Source of the DNA: Deltaproteobacteria bacterium | GTDB taxonomy: Bacteria; Desulfobacterota; Desulfobaccia; Desulfobaccales; Desulfobaccaceae | Reading direction: 5' to 3' | Assembly: GCA_019309545.1 (NCBI GenBank) | Contig: JAFDGA010000002.1 | Span: 47,529-111,528 of the forward strand | DNA length: 64,000 bases | Part shown: in pieces, positions 35,157 through 43,465 of the stretch | Position numbering within the stretch: the stretch's first letter is position 1 | How the letters are laid out: each line of letters starts with the position of its first letter | Translations under genes and position numbers: made by a program | The notes under the pieces: generated by a model | Told to the model about the DNA's origin: nothing | Database searches by the model: none | The model's input: only the letters and a program-made list of their open reading frames with translations

Positions 35157-36722
35157 ATGACGTTGAGCAAACCGAATCGCAGTGCTGCTACTATCACCTG
35201 CAATAGGGTCGACCCTTCCCCGGTCTCCGGAATCTGCGTCACCTGTCTGGATGGCTGTGAAGGGCCTTGTGAAATCGGGCGTTCTGCTCTGAAGGGCCGG
35301 GAGATGATCTATCCTCAGCCGTTCGGCAAGATTACCGCGGGGTCGGAAAAGGATTACCCTATCGACTTCTCCCACTTTAATATCCAGGGCACCTGTGTCG
35401 GGGCCCTGGGGGTGGAGGCCGATCCCGATAAGGCGGTCTTTCCGGTGGTGGATTGTACTACCGCGGTGGGCGCCAACGGCGACCTCGTATTAGATTTTCC
35501 GGTATTTACCGGGGCGGTCGGTTCGACTGAAATCGCCCGGGTCAATTGGGAAGAGATGGCTGTGGGAGCAGCCATCTCCGGGGTGATCGTGGTCGCCGGG
35601 GAAAATATCTGCGGTATGGACCCTCAGGCGGAGATCAAAAATAACCGGATTGTGCGTTCTCCGGAAATGGAGCGTCGCATCAATTCATACCGACAGTGGT
35701 ATAACGGCAAGGGCGGCGTCATTATTCAGGCCAATGTCGAAGATACCAAACTGGGGGTGCCGGAATACGTGGTTGACAAATTGGGAGTGGAGATCCTGGA
35801 ACTGAAGTGGGGGCAGGGAGCCAAAGATATCGGCGGCGAGGTCAAGTTGCCCAGTCTCGAGCGAGCCCTGCAGCTTAAGGAGCGGGGCTATATCGTGCTT
35901 CCAGATCCCAGCCATCCGGCCTCACAGGATGCCTTTAAGCATGGCGGCATCAGTGAATTCGAACGCCATTCCCGTTTGGGGATGGTGACCGAGGAAAGCT
36001 TTTATAAAGAAGTAGAACGCCTGCGCCGGATCGGCGCCAAATATGTGACTCTGAAGACCGGCGCCTACCGGCCCGCTGACTTGGCCCGGGCGATCAAATT
36101 TTCCTCAGAAGCCCGGCTCGATATGTTAACCATTGACGGTGCCGGCGGCGGCACCGGCATGAGCCCCTGGCGGATGATGAATGAGTGGGGTATCCCGACC
36201 CTGGAACTGGAGTGTCTCACCTACCGCATGTGTGAACGCCTGCGGGCCCAAGGCGCATACATTCCACCCATCGCCATTGCCGGTGGTTTATCCTTGGAAG
36301 ATCATATTTTCAAGGCCCTGGCCCTGGCCGCCCCCTATGTCAAGGCCATCTGCCTGGGACGGGCGATAATGACGGCAGCCATGGTGGGCAAGACTCACGG
36401 CGCACTTATGGCCCGGAAAATGGAGCAGGAAGGCCAGGACGTGGCGGAAGGCTACTTGCGCCTATTTGCCGTAGGGGCCCAGCTCAAAGAAAAATTTGGC
36501 AATGACTTCGCCAAACTACCCCCCGGGGCAATCGGCATGTACTCTTATATCGACCGGCTGCGTCAGGGACTGCAACAACTGATGGCCGGAGCCCGCAAGT
36601 TTGCCCTGAAATATATCGACCGCCATGACCTGGTGGCCTTAACCCGGGAAGCCGCTGAAATTTCTGGCATCCCCTATGTGATGGATGCTGATCAGGAAGA
36701 GATTGATCGGATTCTTGGCTGA
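35157..36722 (+). CDS. Glutamate synthase-related FMN-binding protein
   Basis: 521-aa protein of the GltB central (FMN/synthase) domain family, also found as an archaeal-type stand-alone subunit. Motifs: a cysteine-rich start (CVTCLDGCEGPC), then LTIDGAGGGTGMSPWRMMNEWGIPT and PIAIAGGLSLEDHIFKALALAAPYVKAICLGRA, which form the flavin-binding TIM barrel. It lacks a glutaminase domain and the GXGXG domain, so it needs partners or another amine source. The ferredoxin gene 50 bases downstream is the likely electron donor. AGGAGG precedes the ATG. Glutamate synthase activity is likely but unproven, as this subgroup is poorly studied. Confidence 0.82.
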   Translation: MTLSKPNRSAATITCNRVDPSPVSGICVTCLDGCEGPCEIGRSALKGREMIYPQPFGKITAGSEKDYPIDFSHFNIQGTCVGALGVEADPDKAVFPVVDCTTAVGANGDLVLDFPVFTGAVGSTEIARVNWEEMAVGAAISGVIVVAGENICGMDPQAEIKNNRIVRSPEMERRINSYRQWYNGKGGVIIQANVEDTKLGVPEYVVDKLGVEILELKWGQGAKDIGGEVKLPSLERALQLKERGYIVLPDPSHPASQDAFKHGGISEFERHSRLGMVTEESFYKEVERLRRIGAKYVTLKTGAYRPADLARAIKFSSEARLDMLTIDGAGGGTGMSPWRMMNEWGIPTLELECLTYRMCERLRAQGAYIPPIAIAGGLSLEDHIFKALALAAPYVKAICLGRAIMTAAMVGKTHGALMARKMEQEGQDVAEGYLRLFAVGAQLKEKFGNDFAKLPPGAIGMYSYIDRLRQGLQQLMAGARKFALKYIDRHDLVALTREAAEISGIPYVMDADQEEIDRILG

Positions 36723-36771
36723 CACTCGTGGATTACATTTAACCATTAGCCTATGATCAAGGAGTTAAAGT

Positions 36772-36978
36772 ATGTTAAATGCCATCTGTCCCATAAATTG
36801 TAAGGATTGTTATGCCCTGCGGGTCTGTGCTGTGCATGCGATCACGGCTGAGCAGGGCGTTATCTATGTAGATACGGAAAAGTGTATCGGCTGCGGCTGC
36901 TGTAAAACCGCCTGTGTCACTTTCGGTTACAAAGCCCTGGAAGATAAAACCGAGGCCTGGTTGAGAGGCGCGGCCTGA
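36772..36978 (+). CDS. Two-cluster 4Fe-4S ferredoxin-like protein, GOGAT-associated
   Basis: 68 aa. Cysteine sets CPINCKDCYALRVC and CIGCGCCKTAC can hold two [4Fe-4S] clusters; the first set has an unusual spacing. AAGGAG precedes the ATG at 36772. It probably delivers electrons to the glutamate synthase-related protein encoded just upstream, since the two form a unit closed by the hairpin at 36990-37021. Confidence 0.85.
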   Translation: MLNAICPINCKDCYALRVCAVHAITAEQGVIYVDTEKCIGCGCCKTACVTFGYKALEDKTEAWLRGAA

Positions 36979-36989
36979 TTAACCTCTGG

Positions 36990-37021
36990 ACTCCTATCCC
37001 TGATCTCCGAGGGATGGGAGT
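36990..37021 (+). terminator. Probable terminator after the ferredoxin gene
   Basis: Twelve-base stem ACTCCTATCCCT / AGGGATGGGAGT (one wobble pair) with loop GATCTCCG, 12 bases after the stop codon. A run of six T starts nine bases after the stem, so termination may be weak. Confidence 0.6.
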
Positions 37022-37201
37022 TCAGATGATTTTTTAGTCTTTCTATTTTTAATAACAATCATTTATACTCTCTTAAAACCCGTAATCCAGGTTAGGGTGA
37101 TTAGGGAGGAAAAAGCCCTCGCATAAACTAAAGAGCCACACTCTCAGGTTGAGCTTTTCCAGTCTTCGGTGGCTACAACCGCCACGACAATCCTATTTAA
37201 T

Positions 37202-37211
37202 ACAAATTTGT
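37202..37211. promoter_or_regulatory. ACAAATTTGT palindrome, copy 3
   Basis: Perfect palindrome about 89-98 bases upstream of the -24 element of the glnA promoter, a distance suited to an enhancer-type or repressor site. Confidence 0.45.
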
Positions 37212-37299
37212 AAATTTGCCCCGCTTAAAAAACACTTATGTAAAATTAAATGACCGGCTTAAACAGATATTCTTTTGATTTTATTAATGATTTAATTCA

Positions 37300-37313
37300 G
37301 GCACTATTGTTGC
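37300..37313 (+). promoter_or_regulatory. Sigma-54 (-24/-12) promoter of glnA
   Basis: AGGCACTATTGTTGCGG: GG (37300-37301), ten bases, GC (37312-37313), with GGCAC and TTGC matching the consensus except for the first T. Transcription would start near 37325, 35 bases before the glnA ATG. Confidence 0.8.
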
Positions 37314-37359
37314 GGAACATACAATTTCTAAGAGAAGAACAACTCTGAAAGGAGAATCT

Positions 37360-38688
37360 ATGAATTGCCAGACCATTGAAGAAGTTTTCCAGGTGGTTAA
37401 AGACAAGGGGATCAGTTTTATCCAACTCTGGTTTGCCGATGTCTTGGGAATGATCAAGAGTTTTTCCATCCGCCCCTCCGAACTGGAGGAGGCCATGACC
37501 GAGGGCATGGGGTTTGACGGCTCTTCTATCATGGGCTTTGCGCGGATCGAGGAAAGCGATATGGTTGCTAAACCGGACCCCGCAACCTTTCAGGTCTTGC
37601 CCTGGCGGCCGGAGGAAAACCAGGTGGCCCGCATGTTCTGTGATATTCTACAGCCGGACGGCTCCCCATTTCCGGGCGATCCCCGTTATGCCTTCAAACG
37701 CATGCTGGCCCGGGCCGCGGAAAAGGGCTATGTTTATTACATCGGGCCGGAACTGGAATATTTTTACTTTGCCAAACACAACAGTCCGGAAGTCCTGGAT
37801 CAGGGAGGCTATTTTGATACCGCGCCCCTGGATTACGCCGCCGACCTGCGGCGCCAGACGATCTTTGCCCTGGAGCAGATGGGCATCCGGGTAGAATACA
37901 GTCACCATGAAGTAGCCCACTCCCAGCATGAGATTGACATGCGTTACGATGAAGGGTTGCGGATGGCCGACAAGGTAATGACTTTCCGGCTGACGGTGAA
38001 AGAAATCGCCCGACAAAACGGCGTCTATGCCACCTTTATGCCCAAGCCAATTTTTGGCATTAATGGTAGCGGTATGCACACCCACCAATCCCTGTTCAAG
38101 GATGGCCGCAATGCCTTCTATGACCCCAAAGATCCTTTCCATCTGTCCGAGATCGCCAAAGAATACATTGCCGGCATCCTGAAACATGCCCGGGAGATTA
38201 CCGCCATTTGCAATCAGTGGGTCAATTCTTACAAACGACTGGTGCCGGGCTATGAAGCGCCGGTCTATATTGCCTGGGCCCGGCGGAACCGCTCCACCAT
38301 GGTTCGGGTGCCGATGTATAAACCCGGTAAAGAAATGGCCACCCGCATTGAATACCGCGCCCCGGATCCGGCCTGCAACCCTTATCTGGCCTTTGCCGTG
38401 ATGCTGGCCGCCGGTCTCAAAGGAGTGGAGAACAAGTATCCCCTGCCGGATCCGGTGGAAGAGGATGTTTACCATTTACCGGCCGTTGACCGGGAGCGGA
38501 TGGGCATCCAATCCTTGCCGGGCAACCTGTTTGAGGCCATCGAGGAAACCGCCAAAAGCGAGTTGGTGCGGGAAGCCCTGGGGGAGCATATCTTTACTAA
38601 ATTTATCGAAAATAAACGGATCGAATGGGATAATTACCGCATCCATGTCAGCACCTATGAGGTTGATCGGTATCTCCCCGTTTTGTAG
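37360..38688 (+). CDS. glnA: Type I glutamine synthetase, GSI-alpha-like
   Basis: 442-aa ATP-dependent ligase making glutamine from glutamate and ammonium. Motifs: GMGFDGSSIMGF, GPELEYFYF, NGSGMHTHQSLF and RIEYRAPDPACNPYLAFAVMLAAGLKG. The protein is about 25 residues shorter than enteric GlnA, and the C-terminal region (NLFEAIEETAKSELV) lacks the tyrosine-adenylylation loop (NLYDLPPEE), so adenylylation control is not expected. AAAGGAGA precedes the ATG, and a sigma-54 promoter lies at 37300. Fragments of a glutamate synthase follow. Confidence 0.96.
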   Translation: MNCQTIEEVFQVVKDKGISFIQLWFADVLGMIKSFSIRPSELEEAMTEGMGFDGSSIMGFARIEESDMVAKPDPATFQVLPWRPEENQVARMFCDILQPDGSPFPGDPRYAFKRMLARAAEKGYVYYIGPELEYFYFAKHNSPEVLDQGGYFDTAPLDYAADLRRQTIFALEQMGIRVEYSHHEVAHSQHEIDMRYDEGLRMADKVMTFRLTVKEIARQNGVYATFMPKPIFGINGSGMHTHQSLFKDGRNAFYDPKDPFHLSEIAKEYIAGILKHAREITAICNQWVNSYKRLVPGYEAPVYIAWARRNRSTMVRVPMYKPGKEMATRIEYRAPDPACNPYLAFAVMLAAGLKGVENKYPLPDPVEEDVYHLPAVDRERMGIQSLPGNLFEAIEETAKSELVREALGEHIFTKFIENKRIEWDNYRIHVSTYEVDRYLPVL

Positions 38689-38727
38689 ATGATAAGAATT
38701 TCCTAACCTTAAGGGAAAAATCTGACA

Positions 38728-38991
38728 ATGAGATGCCACAACTGCGAAAGTGGTCGCGGTTGCCCCCGCGGCATAGCTACTACTGACCCGGAGCTGGCCG
38801 AGATGATGTCGATTTCTTGGGCCAGCAATCGGATAAGCAACCTGTATCTGGCCTGGTCCTGGCAGTTAAAAGAGATCTTACGCCGCCTGGGGCTGCGCGG
38901 GAGCAACGAATTGGTAGGCCGGACTGACTTCCTGGTTCACCTGGACTACTATGACTGGCCGGTGGAAGATGACCTTAGGCGGGGGGTGTAG
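38728..38991 (+). pseudogene. C-terminal fragment of an archaeal-type glutamate synthase central subunit
   Basis: An 87-codon open frame, MRCHNCESGRGCPRGIATTD...TDFLVHLDYYDW. It matches only the C-terminal tail of GltB2-type subunits, which are about 500 aa when complete; the FMN barrel is absent. A ribosome site (AAGGGAAA) exists, so a short peptide could be made, but as an enzyme it is dead. It lies directly upstream of the broken glutaminase/GXGXG gene, so both are leftovers of the same locus. Confidence 0.72.
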
Positions 38992-39107
38992 TTTAGTTCA
39001 AAGTTCAAGAGTTATGGAAGATATCCTTAATTTTACTCATCCCAGACTCCGCCTCTGAGCTACCCGTCGCGAGCTTACCCCTGCTTATTCGCCGGGTCAC
39101 GCTTTAC

Positions 39108-40036
39108 CGGTGGAAGCCGAAGGGGGTTGCGGGGTCACCGGCTTCGCCGCCGGCGTGCCGGTCTCGGGCCGCCATATTTTTGCACCCTCAATGGTGGGAC
39201 TGGACCCGGAGGCGCTGGGGGTGACGCCGGAGATTCTGGAGGAGGATTATCTGCTCCAGATCGCCTATTTGGATCCGGAGGTCCGGCTCGCCGTGGAAGA
39301 GCGCTTTATCACCTACGGTCATAAAGGTCAGCGGTTTTTAGGTTGCGGTTTGGGGCTGAATACCGACGCGGTGCACTTCGAGGTCTATGGCAGTTCGGGA
39401 GATTATCTGGCCTCCGGGATTGATGGGATGGCCATCTATGTCCATGGCCATGCTCAGGATCAGTTGGGACAGATTATGAAACGGGGCAGGCTGGTGGTTT
39501 ATGGCAATGTCAGCATGACTTTTATGTACGGCGCTAAGGGTAGCGAGTTCTATGTTTTGGGCAATGCCGCCGGGCGGCCTTTGATTAATGCCGTGGGCCG
39601 CCCCGGGTGGTGATCAACGGCACCGCCCTGGACTTTCTGGCTGAATCCTTTATGGCCGGAGATCCGCTTAAAGGCGGCGGTTTTGTGATCGTCAATGGCC
39701 TGGAGTTCGACAGCCAGGGGCAGATTCACATGCAATAAACCCCGTATCCGGGGGCCAATCTGTTTTCCCTGGCTTCCGGCGGCGCCATCTATATCCGCGA
39801 CCATTATAACCAGATAATGCCGGAGCAACTGAACGGCGGAGAAATTGTGCCGATAACCAAGGCCGATTGGAAATTAATCCATCCAACTAAAAGAAAATCA
39901 GCGTCTTTTCGGTATTTCTATTAAAGCACATCTGTTAACCGTGGACGGGATAAGGCGTTCCCCTCACCAGGTTTACCGCAAGATTCAACCGATCGAATTG
40001 ACAATCCTTACCGGCGCGGAGGAATCCTGGGATTAA
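39108..40036 (+). pseudogene. Broken glutaminase-GXGXG gene of an archaeal-type glutamate synthase
   Basis: Starts with class II glutaminase sequence (GGCGVTGFAAGVPVSGRHIF), then an internal in-frame loss of about 15 expected residues, then LGVTPEILEEDYLLQIAYLD, then jumps to the GXGXG domain (GQRFLGCGLGLNTDAV, YGSSGDYLASGIDG, YVLGNAAGRPLINAVGR). A frameshift near 39600 (GRPGW then stop; the other frame gives VVINGTALDFLAESFMAGD), a TAA at 39736-39738 inside an otherwise good frame, and another frameshift near 39885 lead to GISIKAHLLTVDGIRR and the end at 40036. At least three lesions plus deletions make it non-functional. Confidence 0.85.
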
Positions 40037-40185
40037 GTTTCTCCGGTTCAACCCTATTTCTTTAGATTTTATGGCAATATTAATGTCTGATACTTCCAAA
40101 TTATCCCAAACAGGTTTTTCTACTATTGCCTTTCGGCGATCAACCTGTTAAATTTGGAAAAAAAAATTACAAGGAGGAAAGGGAG

Positions 40186-40635
40186 ATGAAAAAAAATTTG
40201 ATGACATTTCTGGTCCTAGTGGCCACCTTAGTCTTGGTAACCGCCGCCATTGCCAAAGCCAAACCCAAGGCTAAAGCTGAAGCCCCAGCCCCAAAGCAAG
40301 CCGCGGAAGCGAAGGAAACCGTAAAACCAGGGGTATTGAGTTACTTTGGCAAGGTTGAAGCTGTCAATGCGGCTAAGAAAAGCATGGTAGTGGAAGTGAG
40401 CGTGGCGGGGGAATTAACCCTTGAGGAGAAAAATTTGGTTTTTAATGAATTTTTAGTAGATCAAGAAAAGATAACCTTTGATGTATCTGGTGCCAAATTT
40501 CAAGGGTACGCCAGCCTCAACGATGTCAAAAAAGACGATATAGTCAGGGTAGAATATCAGAAGAAGGGTAATGACTTCATTGCTAAGGAAGTTAAAAAGA
40601 TTGAAAAACAAGAAAAGCAGGAAAAGAAGGGATAA
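40186..40635 (+). CDS. Secreted Lys/Ala-rich protein of unknown function
   Basis: 149 aa. AAGGAGGAAAGGGAG directly precedes the ATG at 40186. The N-terminus is a signal peptide (MKKNLMTFLVLVATLVLVTAAIA), followed by a low-complexity Lys/Ala/Pro/Glu linker to about residue 50, then a compact beta-rich domain (VLSYFGKVEAVNAAKKSMVVEVSV ... ITFDVSGAKFQGYASLNDVKKDDIVRVEY) that resembles small OB-like DUF5666-type folds, and a Lys/Glu tail. Function unknown; periplasmic location is likely. A strong terminator follows. Confidence 0.75.
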   Translation: MKKNLMTFLVLVATLVLVTAAIAKAKPKAKAEAPAPKQAAEAKETVKPGVLSYFGKVEAVNAAKKSMVVEVSVAGELTLEEKNLVFNEFLVDQEKITFDVSGAKFQGYASLNDVKKDDIVRVEYQKKGNDFIAKEVKKIEKQEKQEKKG

Positions 40636-40728
40636 TTCTCGGGGCCAGGCCGGTGATTGGCGGCCACCCGGGTTGAACTAAAGGACAAGTTTCCTAAATC
40701 AAAAAAATTTAAAATCCCAATCTTAACC

Positions 40729-40762
40729 CGTCAGGATTTGCAAAAATCCTGGCGTTTTTTTT
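40729..40762 (+). terminator. Intrinsic terminator after the secreted-protein gene
   Basis: Eleven-base stem CGTCAGGATTT / AAATCCTGGCG (one G-T pair) with a GCAA tetraloop, followed by eight T. Confidence 0.9.
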
Positions 40763-40848
40763 GTGAGGGAAAATGACTTCTTGGCCAGCCTAGCGCTTCC
40801 GGGGGTTATGCCGATTAGCTTCCAAGTGAGTAATTTTATCCTTATATC

Positions 40849-40890
40849 CCCTCTCCCCCGCTGGCGGGGAGAGGGCGAGGGTGAGGGGGC
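40849..40890. repeat. CCCTCTCCCC hairpin repeat, copy A
   Basis: CCCTCTCCCC and GGGGAGAGGG form a hairpin with a short loop, followed by GCGAGGGTGAGGGGG. The same layout recurs at 40995-41036 in the same orientation, and its core resembles the palindrome at 2291-2330. Typical of dispersed REP-like elements. Confidence 0.65.
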
Positions 40891-40994
40891 ATTTTAGCTC
40901 TTTGATCGCAACTTGGTATTACTGATTAGAAAATCATGGAAATGTTTATCCCAAATAAATATTAGACTGGTTTCCGTCCGGAAAGGTTGAAATT

Positions 40995-41034
40995 CCCTCT
41001 CTCCGCCAGCGGCGAGAGGGTTAGGATGAGGGGA
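40995..41034. repeat. CCCTCTC hairpin repeat, copy B
   Basis: CCCTCTCTCCGCC / GGCGAGAGGG hairpin followed by TTAGGATGAGGGG. Diverged direct copy of the element at 40849; both sit in the gap between the secreted-protein gene and livM. Confidence 0.6.
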
Positions 41035-41101
41035 AATAATTTTATCTTACCCTGACCCTTCGCCTCAAGTGGAAGGAAAATATAAGGTTTCCGAATGAAC
41101 A

Positions 41102-42157
41102 CTAAACTAAACCCCGCGCCAAGCGTTTCAGGTAACGCTGGCAGCCATCCCATGAAAACTCCCGGCGGCCTAATAATCCCTGACGGGCAAAAATGATCAC
41201 CAAGAGCAGGGCTAATGAAAAAATCACCATGCGCATCCCCGGAATCCCGGGCAGTTCCAGGCCCCAGAGATTGATGGGCTCCTCCACGGCCCGCAGGGCT
41301 TCGCCGCCATAAGTAAACAGGACGGCGGCCAGCACCGCGCCGGTATTGCTTCCCAAACCGCCGATGACAATGATAATCAGTAGATTAAAGGTTAGAAAAA
41401 AAGTAAAAAGATTAGGGGAGATAGTCGTGATCAGGTGGGCCAGTAAGCCGCCCGCTACTCCGAAGAAGAAGGCGCTGACTAGAAAGGCCAGCATCAGATG
41501 CCGGAAGGGATCGACGCCGATGGCCCGGGCTGCGGTTTCATCTTCCCGGATGGCCTTCATGGCCCGGCCATAGCCGGAATTAACCAGGCCGGTGATTACT
41601 ACCAGGGCCAGGACCGCCACTCCCCATGACCACCACAGGTTGGTGTACGGATACAACCCTTTGAGACCCAAGGGGCCATTGGTCAGCCCCTGGAGGTTAT
41701 TGGCCAGAACCCGCACTACTTCTCCGAATCCCAGTGTTACGATAGCCAGGTAATCGCCCCGCACCCGCAAGACCGGAAACCCGGTGAGAAAGGCGAAAAT
41801 CGCGGCCATCAGTCCCCCGGCCAGTAATGCGATCGGGAAAGAAGTGCAGAACTGGTTCAGGGGCCAGATCAGCGGGGCGATAATAAAGGAAAGAGCCTTT
41901 TCCGCCGGGGTCAGGGTCAGCAGTGCCGAGGTATAAGCGCCAATGGTCACGAAGGCATTGGGGCCGAGATGGAGTTGGCCGCAGATGCCGTTGATCAGGT
42001 TATAACTTAGGGCCAGGGTGATAAAAATGGCGGCGTTATTCAGCAGCCGGATCTGATATTCGCTGGCCTGCTGATCGGCCCAGAACAGCAATAAGGCCAG
42101 CAGGCTCACAACCGCCAGGTTGAGGAGGGCATGGCGCAGCCGCCCGGAGGTGACCAC
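41102..42157 (-). CDS. livM: Branched-chain amino acid ABC transporter permease LivM-like
   Basis: 351-aa inner-membrane permease with about eight to ten hydrophobic segments. Typical LivM motifs: LALSYNLINGICGQLHLGPNAFVTIGAY, FPVLRVRGDYLAIVTLGFGEVVRVLANN and the cytoplasmic coupling loop GRAMKAIREDETAARAIGVDP. The start is GTG at 42157, directly abutting the livH stop (TAAGTG). It forms a pair with livH, but no ATPases (livF, livG) or binding protein are adjacent, so the transporter is incomplete here. The substrate may be a branched-chain amino acid, urea or another amide. Confidence 0.9.
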   Translation of the reverse strand: MVTSGRLRHALLNLAVVSLLALLLFWADQQASEYQIRLLNNAAIFITLALSYNLINGICGQLHLGPNAFVTIGAYTSALLTLTPAEKALSFIIAPLIWPLNQFCTSFPIALLAGGLMAAIFAFLTGFPVLRVRGDYLAIVTLGFGEVVRVLANNLQGLTNGPLGLKGLYPYTNLWWSWGVAVLALVVITGLVNSGYGRAMKAIREDETAARAIGVDPFRHLMLAFLVSAFFFGVAGGLLAHLITTISPNLFTFFLTFNLLIIIVIGGLGSNTGAVLAAVLFTYGGEALRAVEEPINLWGLELPGIPGMRMVIFSLALLLVIIFARQGLLGRREFSWDGCQRYLKRLARGLV

Positions 42158-43054
42158 TTAAAGTTTTTCCTCCATCAGAATCTCGCCCAACAGCCCGGTA
42201 GGTCGAAACAGCAGTACCACAATAAGCAATCCAAAGGCCAGGGCGTCGCGATAACCGGCCCAAGCCGGGAAAAAAGCAACTATCAGGATTTCTGATACCC
42301 CTAACAGCAGTCCTCCCAAGACCGCCCCGGCCAGATTGCCGATTCCTCCCAAGACGGCAGCGATAAAGGCCTTCAGTCCCGGCAGAATGCCCATATAAGG
42401 GTTGACCTGGGGATAACGCATGGCCCATAACAGCCCGCCGGCCCCGGCCAGCACCGAGCCGATCAGGAAGGTCAGGGTAATCAGCCGATCGACGTTGATT
42501 CCCATCAACCGGGTAGTCTCCAGATCTCGGGCAATGGCTCGCATGGCAATCCCTATCCGGGTGCGATACACCATCAGAAACAGCGCTGCCAACAGGACCG
42601 CGGTGATCGCCGGAGTATAGAAACTGAGCCGGGAAATAAATAATCCGTTAAGGGTAATGGCTCCGGCCAGGAAGGGGGGGACCGGAAACGGCTGAGGACG
42701 GCCGCCGAGCATTACCAGGGCCAGATTTTCCAGGAAAAATGAGGCAGCAATGGCTGAGATCAACAACGAAATACGGGGAGCGCGGCGCAACGGGCGATAG
42801 GCGCCTCTTTCCAACAGCACTCCCATCAGTCCGGTAAGCATCAGGGCCAGAGGGAAAGCCAGTTCCCAGGGCAGGGAAAACATGCCGACGCCGAACAGCC
42901 CGGCATAGGCCGCAACCATTAACAGATCCCCATGGGCGAAATTGATCAGGCGCAAAATGCCATATACCATGGTATAGCCAATGGCAATGAGAGCATACAG
43001 ACTGCCCAGGGACAGGCCGTTAATCAGTTGCTGTAAAAACGTATTTAGATCCAC
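42158..43054 (-). CDS. livH: Branched-chain amino acid ABC transporter permease LivH-like
   Basis: 298-aa permease. LINGLSLGSLYALIAIGYTMVYGILRLINFAHGDLLMVAAY is the family-typical first part (seen as consecutive segments from residue 10), and GIAMRAIARDLETTRLMGINVDRLI is the coupling loop. It is upstream of and directly joined to livM. Together they would form the membrane channel of a HAAT-family importer. The partners must be encoded elsewhere or be shared. Confidence 0.92.
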   Translation of the reverse strand: MDLNTFLQQLINGLSLGSLYALIAIGYTMVYGILRLINFAHGDLLMVAAYAGLFGVGMFSLPWELAFPLALMLTGLMGVLLERGAYRPLRRAPRISLLISAIAASFFLENLALVMLGGRPQPFPVPPFLAGAITLNGLFISRLSFYTPAITAVLLAALFLMVYRTRIGIAMRAIARDLETTRLMGINVDRLITLTFLIGSVLAGAGGLLWAMRYPQVNPYMGILPGLKAFIAAVLGGIGNLAGAVLGGLLLGVSEILIVAFFPAWAGYRDALAFGLLIVVLLFRPTGLLGEILMEEKL

Positions 43055-43465
43055 TGATTCTGACTGAGACTGAGCCCGAAGCCGGGCTAATCTGCCTTCC
43101 CGGTGGATTTGGCCTTGCTTTATTGGCTAATAACCGATAACCAAAAACTTCTCTCAGAAGCCGCCCTGGGCAAGAGGCCAATTTCTCTATACCCTCCGGG
43201 CTGGATAAACCTCAATTTTGAGGACGAGGGGCCTTAGACCCAAGGCCCTCTCTTTACGATGGGATAGTGGTTGTGTTATCCAGACCTAGTGGAAGGTTAG
43301 TCCTTTCAGGCCTAGATAACCCGGATTGGATCACCAAAGAATGCTTTTGATGCCGAAAAAGAACTTTTGCAGTTTTTTTAACAAATGCCTGAGTTGGGGA
43401 CCAGGCCAATTAGGGACATAAGCCTGTACCTGGTTGGAAAAAGGGCTATCCATAAGCTGTTTCCA
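43055..43465. other. Intergenic region with hairpins
   Basis: About 410 bases upstream of livH and downstream of the FN3-like gene (both minus). Hairpins: CCTCAA/TTGAGG near 43210 and GAGGGGCCTT/AAGGCCCTC at about 43226-43251. A GTTATC...GATAAC pair near 43277-43322 was checked as a tRNA and rejected. No gene seen. Confidence 0.5.

Noticed and set aside
38992..39107. Intact small glutamate synthase subunit starting upstream of 39108
   Set aside because: No start or family sequence upstream, and the downstream frame is broken at several places.
43277..43322. tRNA-like hairpin (GTTATC...GATAAC)
   Set aside because: No cloverleaf, no T-loop GTTCRA motif and no anticodon arm could be fitted.
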